This document shows, piece after piece, positions 1 through 5,589 of a stretch of DNA of 6,007 bases (position 1 is its first letter; each line of letters opens with the position of its first letter). The notes under the pieces are model-generated. The model searched no databases and had not been told where the DNA came from. It saw only the letters and a list, made by a program, of their open reading frames with translations. The position numbers were made by a program, and so were the translations under genes. Source of the DNA: VMDJ01 sp965659945 (GTDB lineage Bacteria; Pseudomonadota; Gammaproteobacteria; Chromatiales; Chromatiaceae). The stretch is from positions 1 through 6,007 of the forward strand of contig CBFHYJ010000073.1 of the NCBI GenBank assembly GCA_965659945.1, in the 5' to 3' direction.

Positions 1-259
1 GCCCACGGAACAACATTTGCTGCGGTGTATTTGGCATCACCTTTTTTAGCTCACGTAAACGCTCCCATGGGTCCTCGCCTAAGTAACGAATACAAGAGTC
101 AAATGTCGCGCCACCCCAAGTCTCTAATGACCAGTAACCGATCTGATCGAGTTTCTCAGCAATAGGCAGCATGTCATCTAAGCGAAGACGTGTTGCAAAG
201 AGAGATTGATGGGCGTCGCGTAAAACGACATCAGTGATGGCAAGTTTTTGTTGAGTCAT
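1..259 (-). CDS. oadA: Oxaloacetate decarboxylase alpha subunit, N-terminal part (partial)
   Basis: The first 86 residues of the biotin-dependent carboxyltransferase subunit are visible; the rest lies beyond the left edge. The subunit moves the carboxyl group of oxaloacetate to biotin, giving pyruvate, and the membrane beta subunit then decarboxylates carboxybiotin while exporting Na+. The protein shows the carboxyltransferase signature DVVLRDAHQS near residues 10-19, then ETWGGATFD near 46-54, RYLGEDPWERLR near 58-69, and the beginning of MLFRG(QN). The same fold occurs in pyruvate carboxylase subunit B, but oadG lies 39 bases upstream on the same strand, which favours OadA. The ATG at 259 fits the family N-terminus (short lead, then ITDVVLRD), with a modest AAGAG six bases upstream. 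oadB would be expected further left, outside the window. The protein is cytoplasmic and binds the membrane complex through OadG. Confidence 0.95.
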   Translation of the reverse strand, partial: MTQQKLAITDVVLRDAHQSLFATRLRLDDMLPIAEKLDQIGYWSLETWGGATFDSCIRYLGEDPWERLRELKKVMPNTPQQMLFRG

Positions 260-298
260 AGTAGGCTCTTAATTCTTTTTTATAACGGGATGAAACGA

Positions 299-559
299 TC
301 AGCTGTTTTGCGCTGAACGATAACGAGCAATCGCTGCACCGATAACGGCAACGAGCTTAACGTTTGAGGTCGGGGTGATATCACCACCTGCAGCTGGCGC
401 ACTGTTTTCAGGTACCGGGTCTGGGAAACGTGCAGCAATAGCAGACATGACGCGAAGCGCCACAATTAGAAAGGTTAGGAAAACAAACACCATTCCCATG
501 CCGAGAACCATGAGCTCAAGGCCCATCAAAAGTGCTGCCGTGTCTAGTAAAGGATTCAT
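299..559 (-). CDS. oadG: Oxaloacetate decarboxylase gamma subunit
   Basis: A small membrane-anchor subunit of the Na+-pumping oxaloacetate decarboxylase, 86 residues, the usual size for the family. One transmembrane helix spans about residues 11-36 (rich in Leu, Met, Val, Phe, with the GMGMVF motif). It is followed by RVMSAIAARFPDPVP, a Pro/Ala-rich linker (about 47-60), and a short C-terminal helix with AVIGAAIARYR. In known complexes this tail contacts the alpha subunit and helps assembly. I chose the ATG at 559 over an in-frame ATG at 604. The longer form would add 15 polar residues (MPDRCSTK...) before the helix that known OadG proteins lack, and a strong GGGGAGGGAG lies just before 559. 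The 604 start also has a passable AAAGG upstream, so it is not fully excluded. It is the first gene of a likely oadG-oadA(-oadB) operon. Confidence 0.92.
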   Translation of the reverse strand: MNPLLDTAALLMGLELMVLGMGMVFVFLTFLIVALRVMSAIAARFPDPVPENSAPAAGGDITPTSNVKLVAVIGAAIARYRSAQNS

Positions 560-563
560 CGCG

Positions 564-573
564 CTCCCTCCCC
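564..573 (-). promoter_or_regulatory. Ribosome binding site of oadG
   Basis: Read on the minus strand this is GGGGAGGGAG, a purine-rich Shine-Dalgarno sequence ending four bases before the ATG at 559; its GGAGG core is about seven to nine bases away. It supports the 86-residue form of OadG. Confidence 0.7.
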
Positions 574-726
574 TTGTTGGTTTAGTTGAACACCTGTCCG
601 GCATGGTTGGCCTTTCCGGTGTGCGACGATAGGCGCGGCATTCTAATCTAAATCATCGTGAAATCGCAGCAAGGAAAATCCCTTTATCCCACATTTAACA
701 CCCAGTAGCAGCATGGACTTGCAAGA

Positions 727-742
727 TCGCTACATTTAGCGA
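727..742. repeat. Inverted repeat, possible operator
   Basis: The sequence is TCGCTA-CATT-TAGCGA, a perfect 6-base inverted repeat around a 4-base centre. It sits about mid-way between the two divergent start codons and upstream of the candidate oad promoter. It has no T-run, so it is not an intrinsic terminator. A regulator site is possible; chance is also possible for six-base arms. Confidence 0.35.
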
Positions 743-830
743 CATATCGATAAAAAATGCCGCATGGATCAGCATAAAATCAATTATTGCTTTTTCATGG
801 TGGTTATTGGTTTTATTAATGGTCGTGCAG

Positions 831-848
831 CAAGGCATCTCAAGGCAT
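831..848 (+). repeat. Short direct repeat upstream of maf
   Basis: CAAGGCAT occurs at 831-838 and again at 841-848, a 10-base period, close to one DNA helical turn. It ends 16 bases before the maf ribosome binding site, so it probably lies in the 5' untranslated region or around the promoter. Function unknown. Confidence 0.35.
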
Positions 849-864
849 ACTTGCGCCCCTAACC

Positions 865-869
865 AGAGG
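865..869 (+). promoter_or_regulatory. Ribosome binding site of maf
   Basis: AGAGG lies eight bases before the ATG at 878. It overlaps the in-frame GTG at 869, which argues that GTG is not the start and that the protein begins MSLPLILGSTS. Confidence 0.65.
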
Positions 870-877
870 TGATCTTT

Positions 878-1459
878 ATGTCCTTGCCGTTGATCTTAGG
901 TTCAACTTCCCCCTTCCGTGCTGAGATTCTGCAAAAGCTCTGCGTATCCTTTGACACCGCTGCACCAGATATTGATGAATCCCCGCAGGCTAATGAGACA
1001 CCTACAGAGCTTGTTGAGCGACTATCGATAAGCAAAGCCAGAAAAGTGGCTGAAGCGCATCCTGCAGCACTGATTATTGGTTCGGATCAAGTTGCTTGTG
1101 TGGACCAACAGATTCTTGGTAAACCACACTCCCACGAAAAAGCCATTGAGCAGCTGCGTTTTCTATCGGGCAAGGTCGTCAGCTTTCATACCGGCTTATG
1201 TTTGTTTAATAGCGAGTCTGGCGATACACAAAGCACAGTTGAAGTGTTTAAGGTGCATTTTCGCGCATTAACTGATGACCAAATTGAACGTTATCTTCAA
1301 AGCGAGCAGCCATATAACTGTGCAGGTAGCTTTAAATCAGAAGCATTAGGCATCAGCTTATTTAAAAAGCTTGAAGGTGATGATCCAAACACACTGATTG
1401 GCTTGCCACTTATACGACTTGTTGAATTCTTATCCAATCAAGGACTTCAGATTCCATAA
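878..1459 (+). CDS. yceF: Maf family nucleotide pyrophosphatase, YceF type (7-methyl-GTP pyrophosphatase)
   Basis: The protein has 193 residues, a typical Maf length, and is cytoplasmic. Maf proteins hydrolyse non-canonical nucleoside triphosphates to monophosphate and pyrophosphate; the YceF branch prefers 7-methyl-GTP, while the YhdE branch prefers dTTP/UTP. Visible motifs are LILGSTSPFRAEIL at residues 5-18 (Arg14 in the phosphate-binding loop), the acidic DIDES at 31-35, GSDQV at 68-72 with the catalytic Asp70, GKP at 81-83, and NCAGSFKSEALGISLF at 147-162. SDQV and the CAGSFKSE block match E. coli YceF closely and separate it from YhdE. The start at 878 gives the family N-terminus; the GTG at 869 would add only three residues. 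The stop codon shares a base with the cysZ start, so the two are probably co-transcribed. The usual enterobacterial neighbours (yceD, rpmF, rluC) are not adjacent here. The substrate is inferred from subfamily membership. Confidence 0.93.
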   Translation: MSLPLILGSTSPFRAEILQKLCVSFDTAAPDIDESPQANETPTELVERLSISKARKVAEAHPAALIIGSDQVACVDQQILGKPHSHEKAIEQLRFLSGKVVSFHTGLCLFNSESGDTQSTVEVFKVHFRALTDDQIERYLQSEQPYNCAGSFKSEALGISLFKKLEGDDPNTLIGLPLIRLVEFLSNQGLQIP

Positions 1460-2175
1460 TGATTAATGCGTTTCTCTATCCACTCTCAAGTATCACTTGG
1501 TTAGCTAAACGCGAACTTAGAAGTACCGTTCTTATACCGCTGCTCATAAACGTAGTGTTATTTGTTGCGCTCGTCTGGCTTGGCTCACACTACTTTGACG
1601 TCTTTTTGAATCAATGGCTGCCAGCAGATACTGGCTGGGCATGGTTGCGCCCCTTGCTCTGGCTATTGGCTGTCATGATGTTTTTAGTTATAGGTTTTTT
1701 TAGCTTTACCATTGTCGGCAATCTGATTGCATCTCCCTTTAATGCCTTATTGGCTGCACGCACTGAGTTATTAATGACAGGTAAAGCCAGTGAGCGTTTA
1801 TCACAACCCTTTGCAGCGGTGGCTAAAGAAGCGATCAGTAGCGAGCTGTTTAAGCTGCGTTACCTGATAGTGCGATTGATACCGTTACTTATACTCACGC
1901 TCATCACCTCATGGATCCCGATGATCAACCTCTTTGTATCGAGCCTATGGCTAGTCTTTGGCGCTTGGTTTCTTGCCATTGAATATGGTGACTATCCGAT
2001 GGCCAACAATCAGATCAACGGAAAAGAGCAGCTCAATAAGCTCAAAGCGAAACGACTACGCTCGTTAAGCTTTGGTGCTGGCACAAGCGTGTTAATGATG
2101 TTTTTGGGTCCACTTGCTATGCCAAGCGCAACGATTGGCGCCACGCGTTATTGGGTAAATCAACTCAAAGACTAA
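1459..2175 (+). CDS. cysZ: Sulfate permease family protein CysZ
   Basis: A 238-residue inner-membrane protein of the CysZ/EI24 family. CysZ of E. coli mediates sulfate entry for cysteine synthesis. Hydrophobic segments lie near residues 23-43, 66-88, 135-155, 157-176 and 206-222. Family landmarks include IPLLINVVLF (26-35), IVGNLIASPFNALLA (85-99, compare IANWIAAPFNGLLA in E. coli), FGAWFLAIEYGDYPMANNQ (167-185, compare AWMLAIQYCDYPFDNH), and FGAGTS (205-210) ahead of the last segment; GATRYWV (227-233) matches GATAMWV. The start ATG at 1459 shares its A with the maf stop (TAATG). The nearest AAGGA is 14 bases away, so translation probably depends on reinitiation from maf. The 3' end overlaps the stop of the opposing aminotransferase gene by four bases. 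In enterobacteria cysZ is next to cysK or zipA; the maf linkage here differs. Family membership is clear, while sulfate as substrate is inferred. Confidence 0.9.
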   Translation: MINAFLYPLSSITWLAKRELRSTVLIPLLINVVLFVALVWLGSHYFDVFLNQWLPADTGWAWLRPLLWLLAVMMFLVIGFFSFTIVGNLIASPFNALLAARTELLMTGKASERLSQPFAAVAKEAISSELFKLRYLIVRLIPLLILTLITSWIPMINLFVSSLWLVFGAWFLAIEYGDYPMANNQINGKEQLNKLKAKRLRSLSFGAGTSVLMMFLGPLAMPSATIGATRYWVNQLKD

Positions 2176-3326
2176 CGTAGTAACACCTGCAATCGCCCCA
2201 CTGCCTCATCAATGCGATCGATATCGGTGGTGTAGGCGAAACGAATATAATCAGACGTATCGTTAAAGCCAAAGTCTGCACCTGGCGTAATCGCAACATG
2301 TGCTTCATTTAACGCATGCTCTGCAAACGAAATGCCATCATTTAAACCCTCTGGCAGCTTGGCATAAATATAAAATGCGCCGCCGGGTTTAGATTCAGAT
2401 AGCGCAAACCCCACGTTTTTAAGACCTGCATATAAACGATCACGTCGTTCATGTAATGCATCACGACGACGGAATAGTTCTGGACGCACCTCATCAGTCA
2501 ATGCCGCTAGGGCTGCAAATTGAGCGGTCGTAGGTGGTGCAAGAAACAGATTTTGCGCTAACCGCTCAATGGGCTCGACATAGGCTTCTGGTGCAACCAA
2601 CCAGCCAACACGGAAACCTGTCATACCAAAGAACTTTGAAAAGCTATTAATCACGAACAGATCATCGTGATCAAAGCTCAATGCTGTTGTGGGTGATGAG
2701 TCGTATTGAAGCCCTTGGTAAATCTCATCCACAATCGGCAAAGTGTTTGCAGAACGACAGGCAGTAATTAAGCTACCAAGCTCAAATGTTGATAACACTT
2801 GTCCTGTTGGATTCGCTGGCGTGGCAACCAACATCGCTTTTAAAGCTGCTTTTGTAATAGCTTGAGCTGAGGCATCAACGTCCAATAAAGCGTTGCCGCT
2901 TGGCAATGCCTGCGCCTCACCACCAAACATGGTGATCATATGACGGTTACATGGATAGCCAGGATCTTGAATCCAAACCTTATCGCTAGGGTTTACCAAA
3001 ATGCCAAGAATCAGCTGCAAGGCACCGGAGGCGCCCGGCGTGATCACAATGCGCTTTGCACTTATCGATACACCAAAGTGATCTGAATAATATTGTGCAA
3101 TCGCTTCACGCAGCTGAGGTAATCCGGCGGCTGGGGTGTAATGTGTCTGCGCTTTTTGCAACGAAGCTTCTGCTGCTTTTAGTACCTGTGTGGGTGCACT
3201 GAAGTCAGGCTCGCCTACTTCCATATGAATCACATCGGCACCGCTTGCTTGCAAGGCTTTAGCGCGGCCAAGAATGTCCATCACACGAAACGGTGCGATG
3301 TGATGTAAGCGATCAGCAAGTGACAT
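2172..3326 (-). CDS. PLP-dependent aminotransferase, class I/II (aspartate aminotransferase-like)
   Basis: A complete fold-type I aminotransferase of 384 residues, cytoplasmic, transferring an amino group between an amino acid and a 2-oxo acid. Visible motifs are MEVGEPDF at residues 35-42, HYTPAAGLPQLREAI at 62-76, TPGASGAL at 96-103, NPTG at 172-175 (Asn contacts PLP), DEIYQGL at 200-206 (Asp200 to the pyridine nitrogen, Tyr203 to the PLP oxygen), and SFSKFFGMTGFRVGW at 228-242 with the Schiff-base Lys231 and phosphate-binding Arg239. Arg362 (YIRFAY) should bind the substrate carboxylate. The amino donor cannot be read from the sequence; the proteins most like it are annotated generically or as aspartate/alanine-type. 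The start at 3326 gives the family N-terminus (RLHHIAPFRVMDIL). No Shine-Dalgarno sequence precedes it; the upstream HAD stop is only six bases away, which suggests translational coupling. Its stop overlaps that of cysZ. Confidence 0.92.
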   Translation of the reverse strand: MSLADRLHHIAPFRVMDILGRAKALQASGADVIHMEVGEPDFSAPTQVLKAAEASLQKAQTHYTPAAGLPQLREAIAQYYSDHFGVSISAKRIVITPGASGALQLILGILVNPSDKVWIQDPGYPCNRHMITMFGGEAQALPSGNALLDVDASAQAITKAALKAMLVATPANPTGQVLSTFELGSLITACRSANTLPIVDEIYQGLQYDSSPTTALSFDHDDLFVINSFSKFFGMTGFRVGWLVAPEAYVEPIERLAQNLFLAPPTTAQFAALAALTDEVRPELFRRRDALHERRDRLYAGLKNVGFALSESKPGGAFYIYAKLPEGLNDGISFAEHALNEAHVAITPGADFGFNDTSDYIRFAYTTDIDRIDEAVGRLQVLLR

Positions 3327-3332
3327 AAAGGA

Positions 3333-4055
3333 TTACAGGCTATTTAAAAATGCCAGTGTAACCGGAGTTGCAACATCAGGTCCCTGCATAGCTGGTAAAA
3401 CAATCGTTGCACGATCAAAGTTTTGATTCACGGTGTAGTCATTTGTTGTAACCACAATACGCGTAATGCCCGCATCAGCGGCTGAGGTAACACCATGACC
3501 CGAATCTTCAAAGCCGATAACCTCATCACCATTGAGTCCCATCTGCTCAAGCACCCAAACAAAGATATCGGGCGCAGGCTTTTTCTTAGGCACGATATCG
3601 CCAGCGCCAATCTGATCAAACCACGAAATCGATTCAACCCCTAGGGTGCTTTCCAGTAAGGAAGTGACGTTATCCATTGTAGTAGTGGTTGCAATCGACA
3701 TAGGAACGCCGGCATCTCTTGCTTCACGAATTAATGACTCAACACCAGGGCGTAAAGGAATTAGCCCTTCTTTCATCATTTGTTTGTAGTGTTCGGTTTT
3801 ATGCGCATGTAATCCAGCTACGAATGCATCAAAAGCATCTGGCTTAGTGAATGCCTGATTGAATTCATCAAGGTAGTATTTGATGCGCTCTTTACCGCCA
3901 GTCACTGACAACAATATGCCGTAAAGCTCAACATCCCAATCCCAGTCGAGACCGGCATCTTTAAATGCTCGGTTAAATGCCACGCGATGACCATCGCGCT
4001 CGGTGTCAGCCAAGGTGCCATCAACATCAAAAATTAGTGCCTTGATCTCAGCCAT
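3333..4055 (-). CDS. HAD superfamily hydrolase, CbbY-like sugar-phosphate phosphatase
   Basis: A 240-residue cytoplasmic phosphatase of HAD subfamily IA. The four HAD motifs are present: DVDGT at 10-14 (nucleophile Asp10, acid/base Asp12), ATTTTMDNV at 122-130 (motif II Thr), PKKKPAPDIF at 156-165 (motif III Lys), and GFEDSGHGV at 181-189 (Mg2+-binding Glu183/Asp184). The helical cap contains LDWDWD (36-41) and TGGKERIKYYL (52-62), both typical of CbbY, whose characterised members in Rhodobacter and Arabidopsis dephosphorylate xylulose-1,5-bisphosphate, a Rubisco inhibitor. CbbY-like proteins are also common in organisms without Rubisco, and no Calvin-cycle gene is in this window, so the substrate is open. 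The ATG at 4055 has CGGAGA upstream with a spacing of about nine bases. It is the first gene of a two-gene unit with the aminotransferase. The alternative annotation is a phosphoglycolate-phosphatase-like or beta-phosphoglucomutase-like HAD. Confidence 0.9.
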   Translation of the reverse strand: MAEIKALIFDVDGTLADTERDGHRVAFNRAFKDAGLDWDWDVELYGILLSVTGGKERIKYYLDEFNQAFTKPDAFDAFVAGLHAHKTEHYKQMMKEGLIPLRPGVESLIREARDAGVPMSIATTTTMDNVTSLLESTLGVESISWFDQIGAGDIVPKKKPAPDIFVWVLEQMGLNGDEVIGFEDSGHGVTSAADAGITRIVVTTNDYTVNQNFDRATIVLPAMQGPDVATPVTLAFLNSL

Positions 4056-4203
4056 GAGATTACGTCTCCGAAGATATAAAACAGCGCGTATTTAGCCAGA
4101 AATTTGTCCAATTTATCTGACAATTTAGACAGGGTTTCCTGCTCGCTCAAAGTAAAAATATGCGCTATTCTTAAACAAGAATTAGACTATTTATGGAAAA
4201 ACC
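4056..4203. promoter_or_regulatory. Divergent intergenic region between the HAD gene and gluQRS
   Basis: This 148-base AT-rich stretch separates two divergent units and must hold both promoters. The clearest structure is at 4104-4131: TTGTC (4104-4108) faces GACAA (4119-4123), CAATTTA is repeated at 4109-4115 and 4121-4127, and a further GACA follows at 4128-4131. A minus-strand TTGTCA (4118-4123) is a fair -35 match but has no matching -10 at the right distance. On the plus strand TATTCT (4166-4171) is a weak -10. I do not commit to a promoter. Confidence 0.35.
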
Positions 4204-5106
4204 TTGTCATCGCAACCTTACATCGGACGTTTCGCGCCCTCACCCACTGGTGATCTGCATTTCGGCTCTCTCGTTACTGCGGTCGCTAGCTATTTAGAAG
4301 CCCGACATCATCAGGGCCAATGGCATTTGCGCATTGACGATCTCGATGAGCATCGCTGTATTCCAGGCAAAGATAAAGAGCTCATCGAATCACTCGAGGC
4401 ATTTGGCTTCCAATGGAATGGTCAAATTGCGTATCAATCGAAAACAATTCCGCACTATCGAGCAGCCTTAGAGCATCTCAAAGAGCAAGGTTCTGTGTAC
4501 GCCTGTGATTGTTCGCGCAAACAGATTCAAGAGATTGGCGTTAAAGGCATTGAGGGACCCTTTTATCCCGGCACCTGTAAAGATAAAGCGCTTTCACTTG
4601 ATGGCAAGTTAGCCATTCGTGTTAAGGCGAATAAAAACCCTCTGGCCTTCTTTGATAAACGCTTTGGCCTACAAGCCCAAAACATCAAGCAAGAAGTGGG
4701 TGACTTTATTATTTATCGTGCGGATGGTTACTTCGCTTATCAGCTAGCTGTTGTCGTTGATGACTTTTTAGCTGGAATAACCCATGTGGTTCGGGGTGCA
4801 GATCTATTGAGTTCTACCCTTCGTCAGATCAGCTTGCAGCAGATGCTTGAACAACCACAGTTAAACTACTTCCATGTGCCCCTCGTTCTAGGCAAGGACG
4901 GAAAAAAGCTTTCCAAAAGCGAAAACGGGCCAAAGGTTAATCTTCAAAAGCCCATTCAGACTTTATTGGCAGCGTGGCATTATCTTGGGCAAGCAATGCC
5001 AGATGAGGCACCCAGCACACTCGAAGACTTTTGGGCATGGGCTTCATCAGAATGGCATTTCTCCGCAGTACCACGAGAAGGCACTCTGAATGAAGCAGTC
5101 AGCTGA
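4204..5106 (+). CDS. gluQRS: Glutamyl-Q tRNA(Asp) synthetase
   Basis: A paralogue of the glutamyl-tRNA synthetase catalytic domain that activates glutamate without tRNA and attaches it to queuosine at the wobble position of tRNA(Asp). At 300 residues it lacks the anticodon-binding domain, as expected. Motifs are YIGRFAPSPTGDLHFGSL at 6-23 (HFGS is the HIGH equivalent), RIDDLDEHR at 43-51, the zinc site CDC at 101-103 with Tyr121 and Cys125 (YPGTC), DFIIYRADGYFAYQLAVVVDD at 167-187, VRGADLL at 196-202 and KLSKS at 235-239. The end, SEWHFSAVP, matches the tail of E. coli YadB. It starts with TTG: no in-frame ATG or GTG lies between an upstream stop at 4183 and the YIGRF block, and E. coli YadB likewise has only five residues before YIGRF. 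A weak GGA lies seven bases upstream. The common neighbour dksA is absent. It overlaps the hemoglobin gene by 17 bases. Confidence 0.94.
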   Translation: MSSQPYIGRFAPSPTGDLHFGSLVTAVASYLEARHHQGQWHLRIDDLDEHRCIPGKDKELIESLEAFGFQWNGQIAYQSKTIPHYRAALEHLKEQGSVYACDCSRKQIQEIGVKGIEGPFYPGTCKDKALSLDGKLAIRVKANKNPLAFFDKRFGLQAQNIKQEVGDFIIYRADGYFAYQLAVVVDDFLAGITHVVRGADLLSSTLRQISLQQMLEQPQLNYFHVPLVLGKDGKKLSKSENGPKVNLQKPIQTLLAAWHYLGQAMPDEAPSTLEDFWAWASSEWHFSAVPREGTLNEAVS

Positions 5107-5533
5107 CCCAACACTTTACGACTTACTTGGCGGTGAACCGAAAGTTCGTGAGTTAGTCAATCGATTCTATGACTACATGGACTCGCTAAACGAGGTGTCA
5201 CACATCCGTGACATGCATGCCAAGTCATTGCGCGCTTCTCGAGAAAAACTGTTTTTATTTTTAAGTGGCTGGTTAGGCGGGCCCGATTTATACATTCAAA
5301 AGTATGGTCACCCTCGTTTACGCATGCGCCACATGCCATTTGCAATTGATACCCAAGCCCGTGATCAATGGCTTCACTGCATGAATAAAGCACTTGATGA
5401 TATGCAACTAGATGACAGGTTAAGTGAGCACCTTAAACGTAGCTTTTATGCCACAGCAGATCACATGCGAAATAAAGCTGACCATCAGGCTAATGATCAA
5501 CTAACGATTGTGAGTTCTGATCGGCTCAAATAA
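5090..5533 (+). CDS. Group II truncated hemoglobin
   Basis: A 147-residue cytoplasmic heme protein of the trHb2 (GlbO/YjbI) group with the 2-on-2 globin fold. Members bind O2 or NO and have been linked to peroxidase or NO-detoxifying activity. Landmarks are LYDLLGGEPKV (9-19), RFYDYM (25-30) with Tyr27 as TyrB10, FLSGWLGGPDLYIQKYGHP (57-75), LRMRHMPFAI (77-86) with His81 as proximal HisF8, and QWLHCM (93-98) with Trp94 as the group-defining TrpG8. By alignment from memory with M. tuberculosis GlbO, position CD1 would be His43. A polar tail of about 20 residues follows the last helix. The ATG at 5090 lies inside gluQRS in another frame and has GAGAAGG eight bases upstream, a good site within the gluQRS coding sequence. 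The 17-base overlap indicates one transcript and possibly coupled translation. Its physiological ligand cannot be read from the sequence. Confidence 0.93.
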   Translation: MKQSADPTLYDLLGGEPKVRELVNRFYDYMDSLNEVSHIRDMHAKSLRASREKLFLFLSGWLGGPDLYIQKYGHPRLRMRHMPFAIDTQARDQWLHCMNKALDDMQLDDRLSEHLKRSFYATADHMRNKADHQANDQLTIVSSDRLK

Positions 5534-5589
5534 TCCGTGTTCAGTACCTAGGGACTAGTATTAACGATCGAAAAGCCTAAACTCGTAAT

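Larger units (their letters stand above)
560..877. promoter_or_regulatory. Divergent intergenic region between oadG and maf
   Basis: This 318-base stretch must hold the promoters of both the minus-strand oad operon and the plus-strand maf-cysZ unit. No convincing gene lies in it. For oad, the best minus-strand candidate is TTGCTG at 667-672 with TAGATT at 645-650 (16-base spacer) or the overlapping TAGAAT at 640-645; this is a weak match. For maf, a TAAAAT (775-780) resembles a -10 box but has no good -35 partner. A perfect 16-base dyad lies at 727-742, a 9-base palindrome ATGCCGCAT at 757-765, and a repeated CAAGGCAT at 831-848. Promoter positions are inference only. Confidence 0.4.

Noticed and set aside
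560..604. Longer OadG form starting at ATG 604
   Set aside because: It adds 15 polar residues before the membrane helix that known OadG proteins lack, and the strongest ribosome binding site fits the ATG at 559.
375..632. Plus-strand 85-codon open frame opposite oadG
   Set aside because: It is antisense to the well-supported oadG, has no recognisable domain, and its frame follows from the complementary codon pattern of oadG.
781..820. Plus-strand promoter TTGCTT (787-792) with TATTAA (814-819) for maf
   Set aside because: The spacer would be 21 bases, too long for a sigma-70 promoter, and other registers give poor -10 matches.
869..877. GTG at 869 as the start of maf
   Set aside because: The best Shine-Dalgarno sequence (865-869) overlaps it, while spacing to the ATG at 878 is right and the family N-terminus begins there.
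1077..1271. Second open frame inside maf (64 codons), and similar antisense frames inside the HAD and hemoglobin genes
   Set aside because: Each lies wholly within a gene with clear family motifs, has no recognisable sequence of its own and is explained as a reading-frame shadow.
4193..4297. 34-codon frame from ATG 4193 as a real small gene
   Set aside because: It overlaps gluQRS in another frame, has no good ribosome binding site and shows no recognisable sequence; mentioned only as a possible decoy start.
5545..5560. Two CTAG tetranucleotides seven bases apart (CCTAGG and ACTAGT) between the hemoglobin and the 115-residue protein gene
   Set aside because: CTAG is uncommon in many proteobacteria, but the arms are only four bases, there is no T-run and no second copy in the intergenic regions I examined; too weak to call an operator or terminator.
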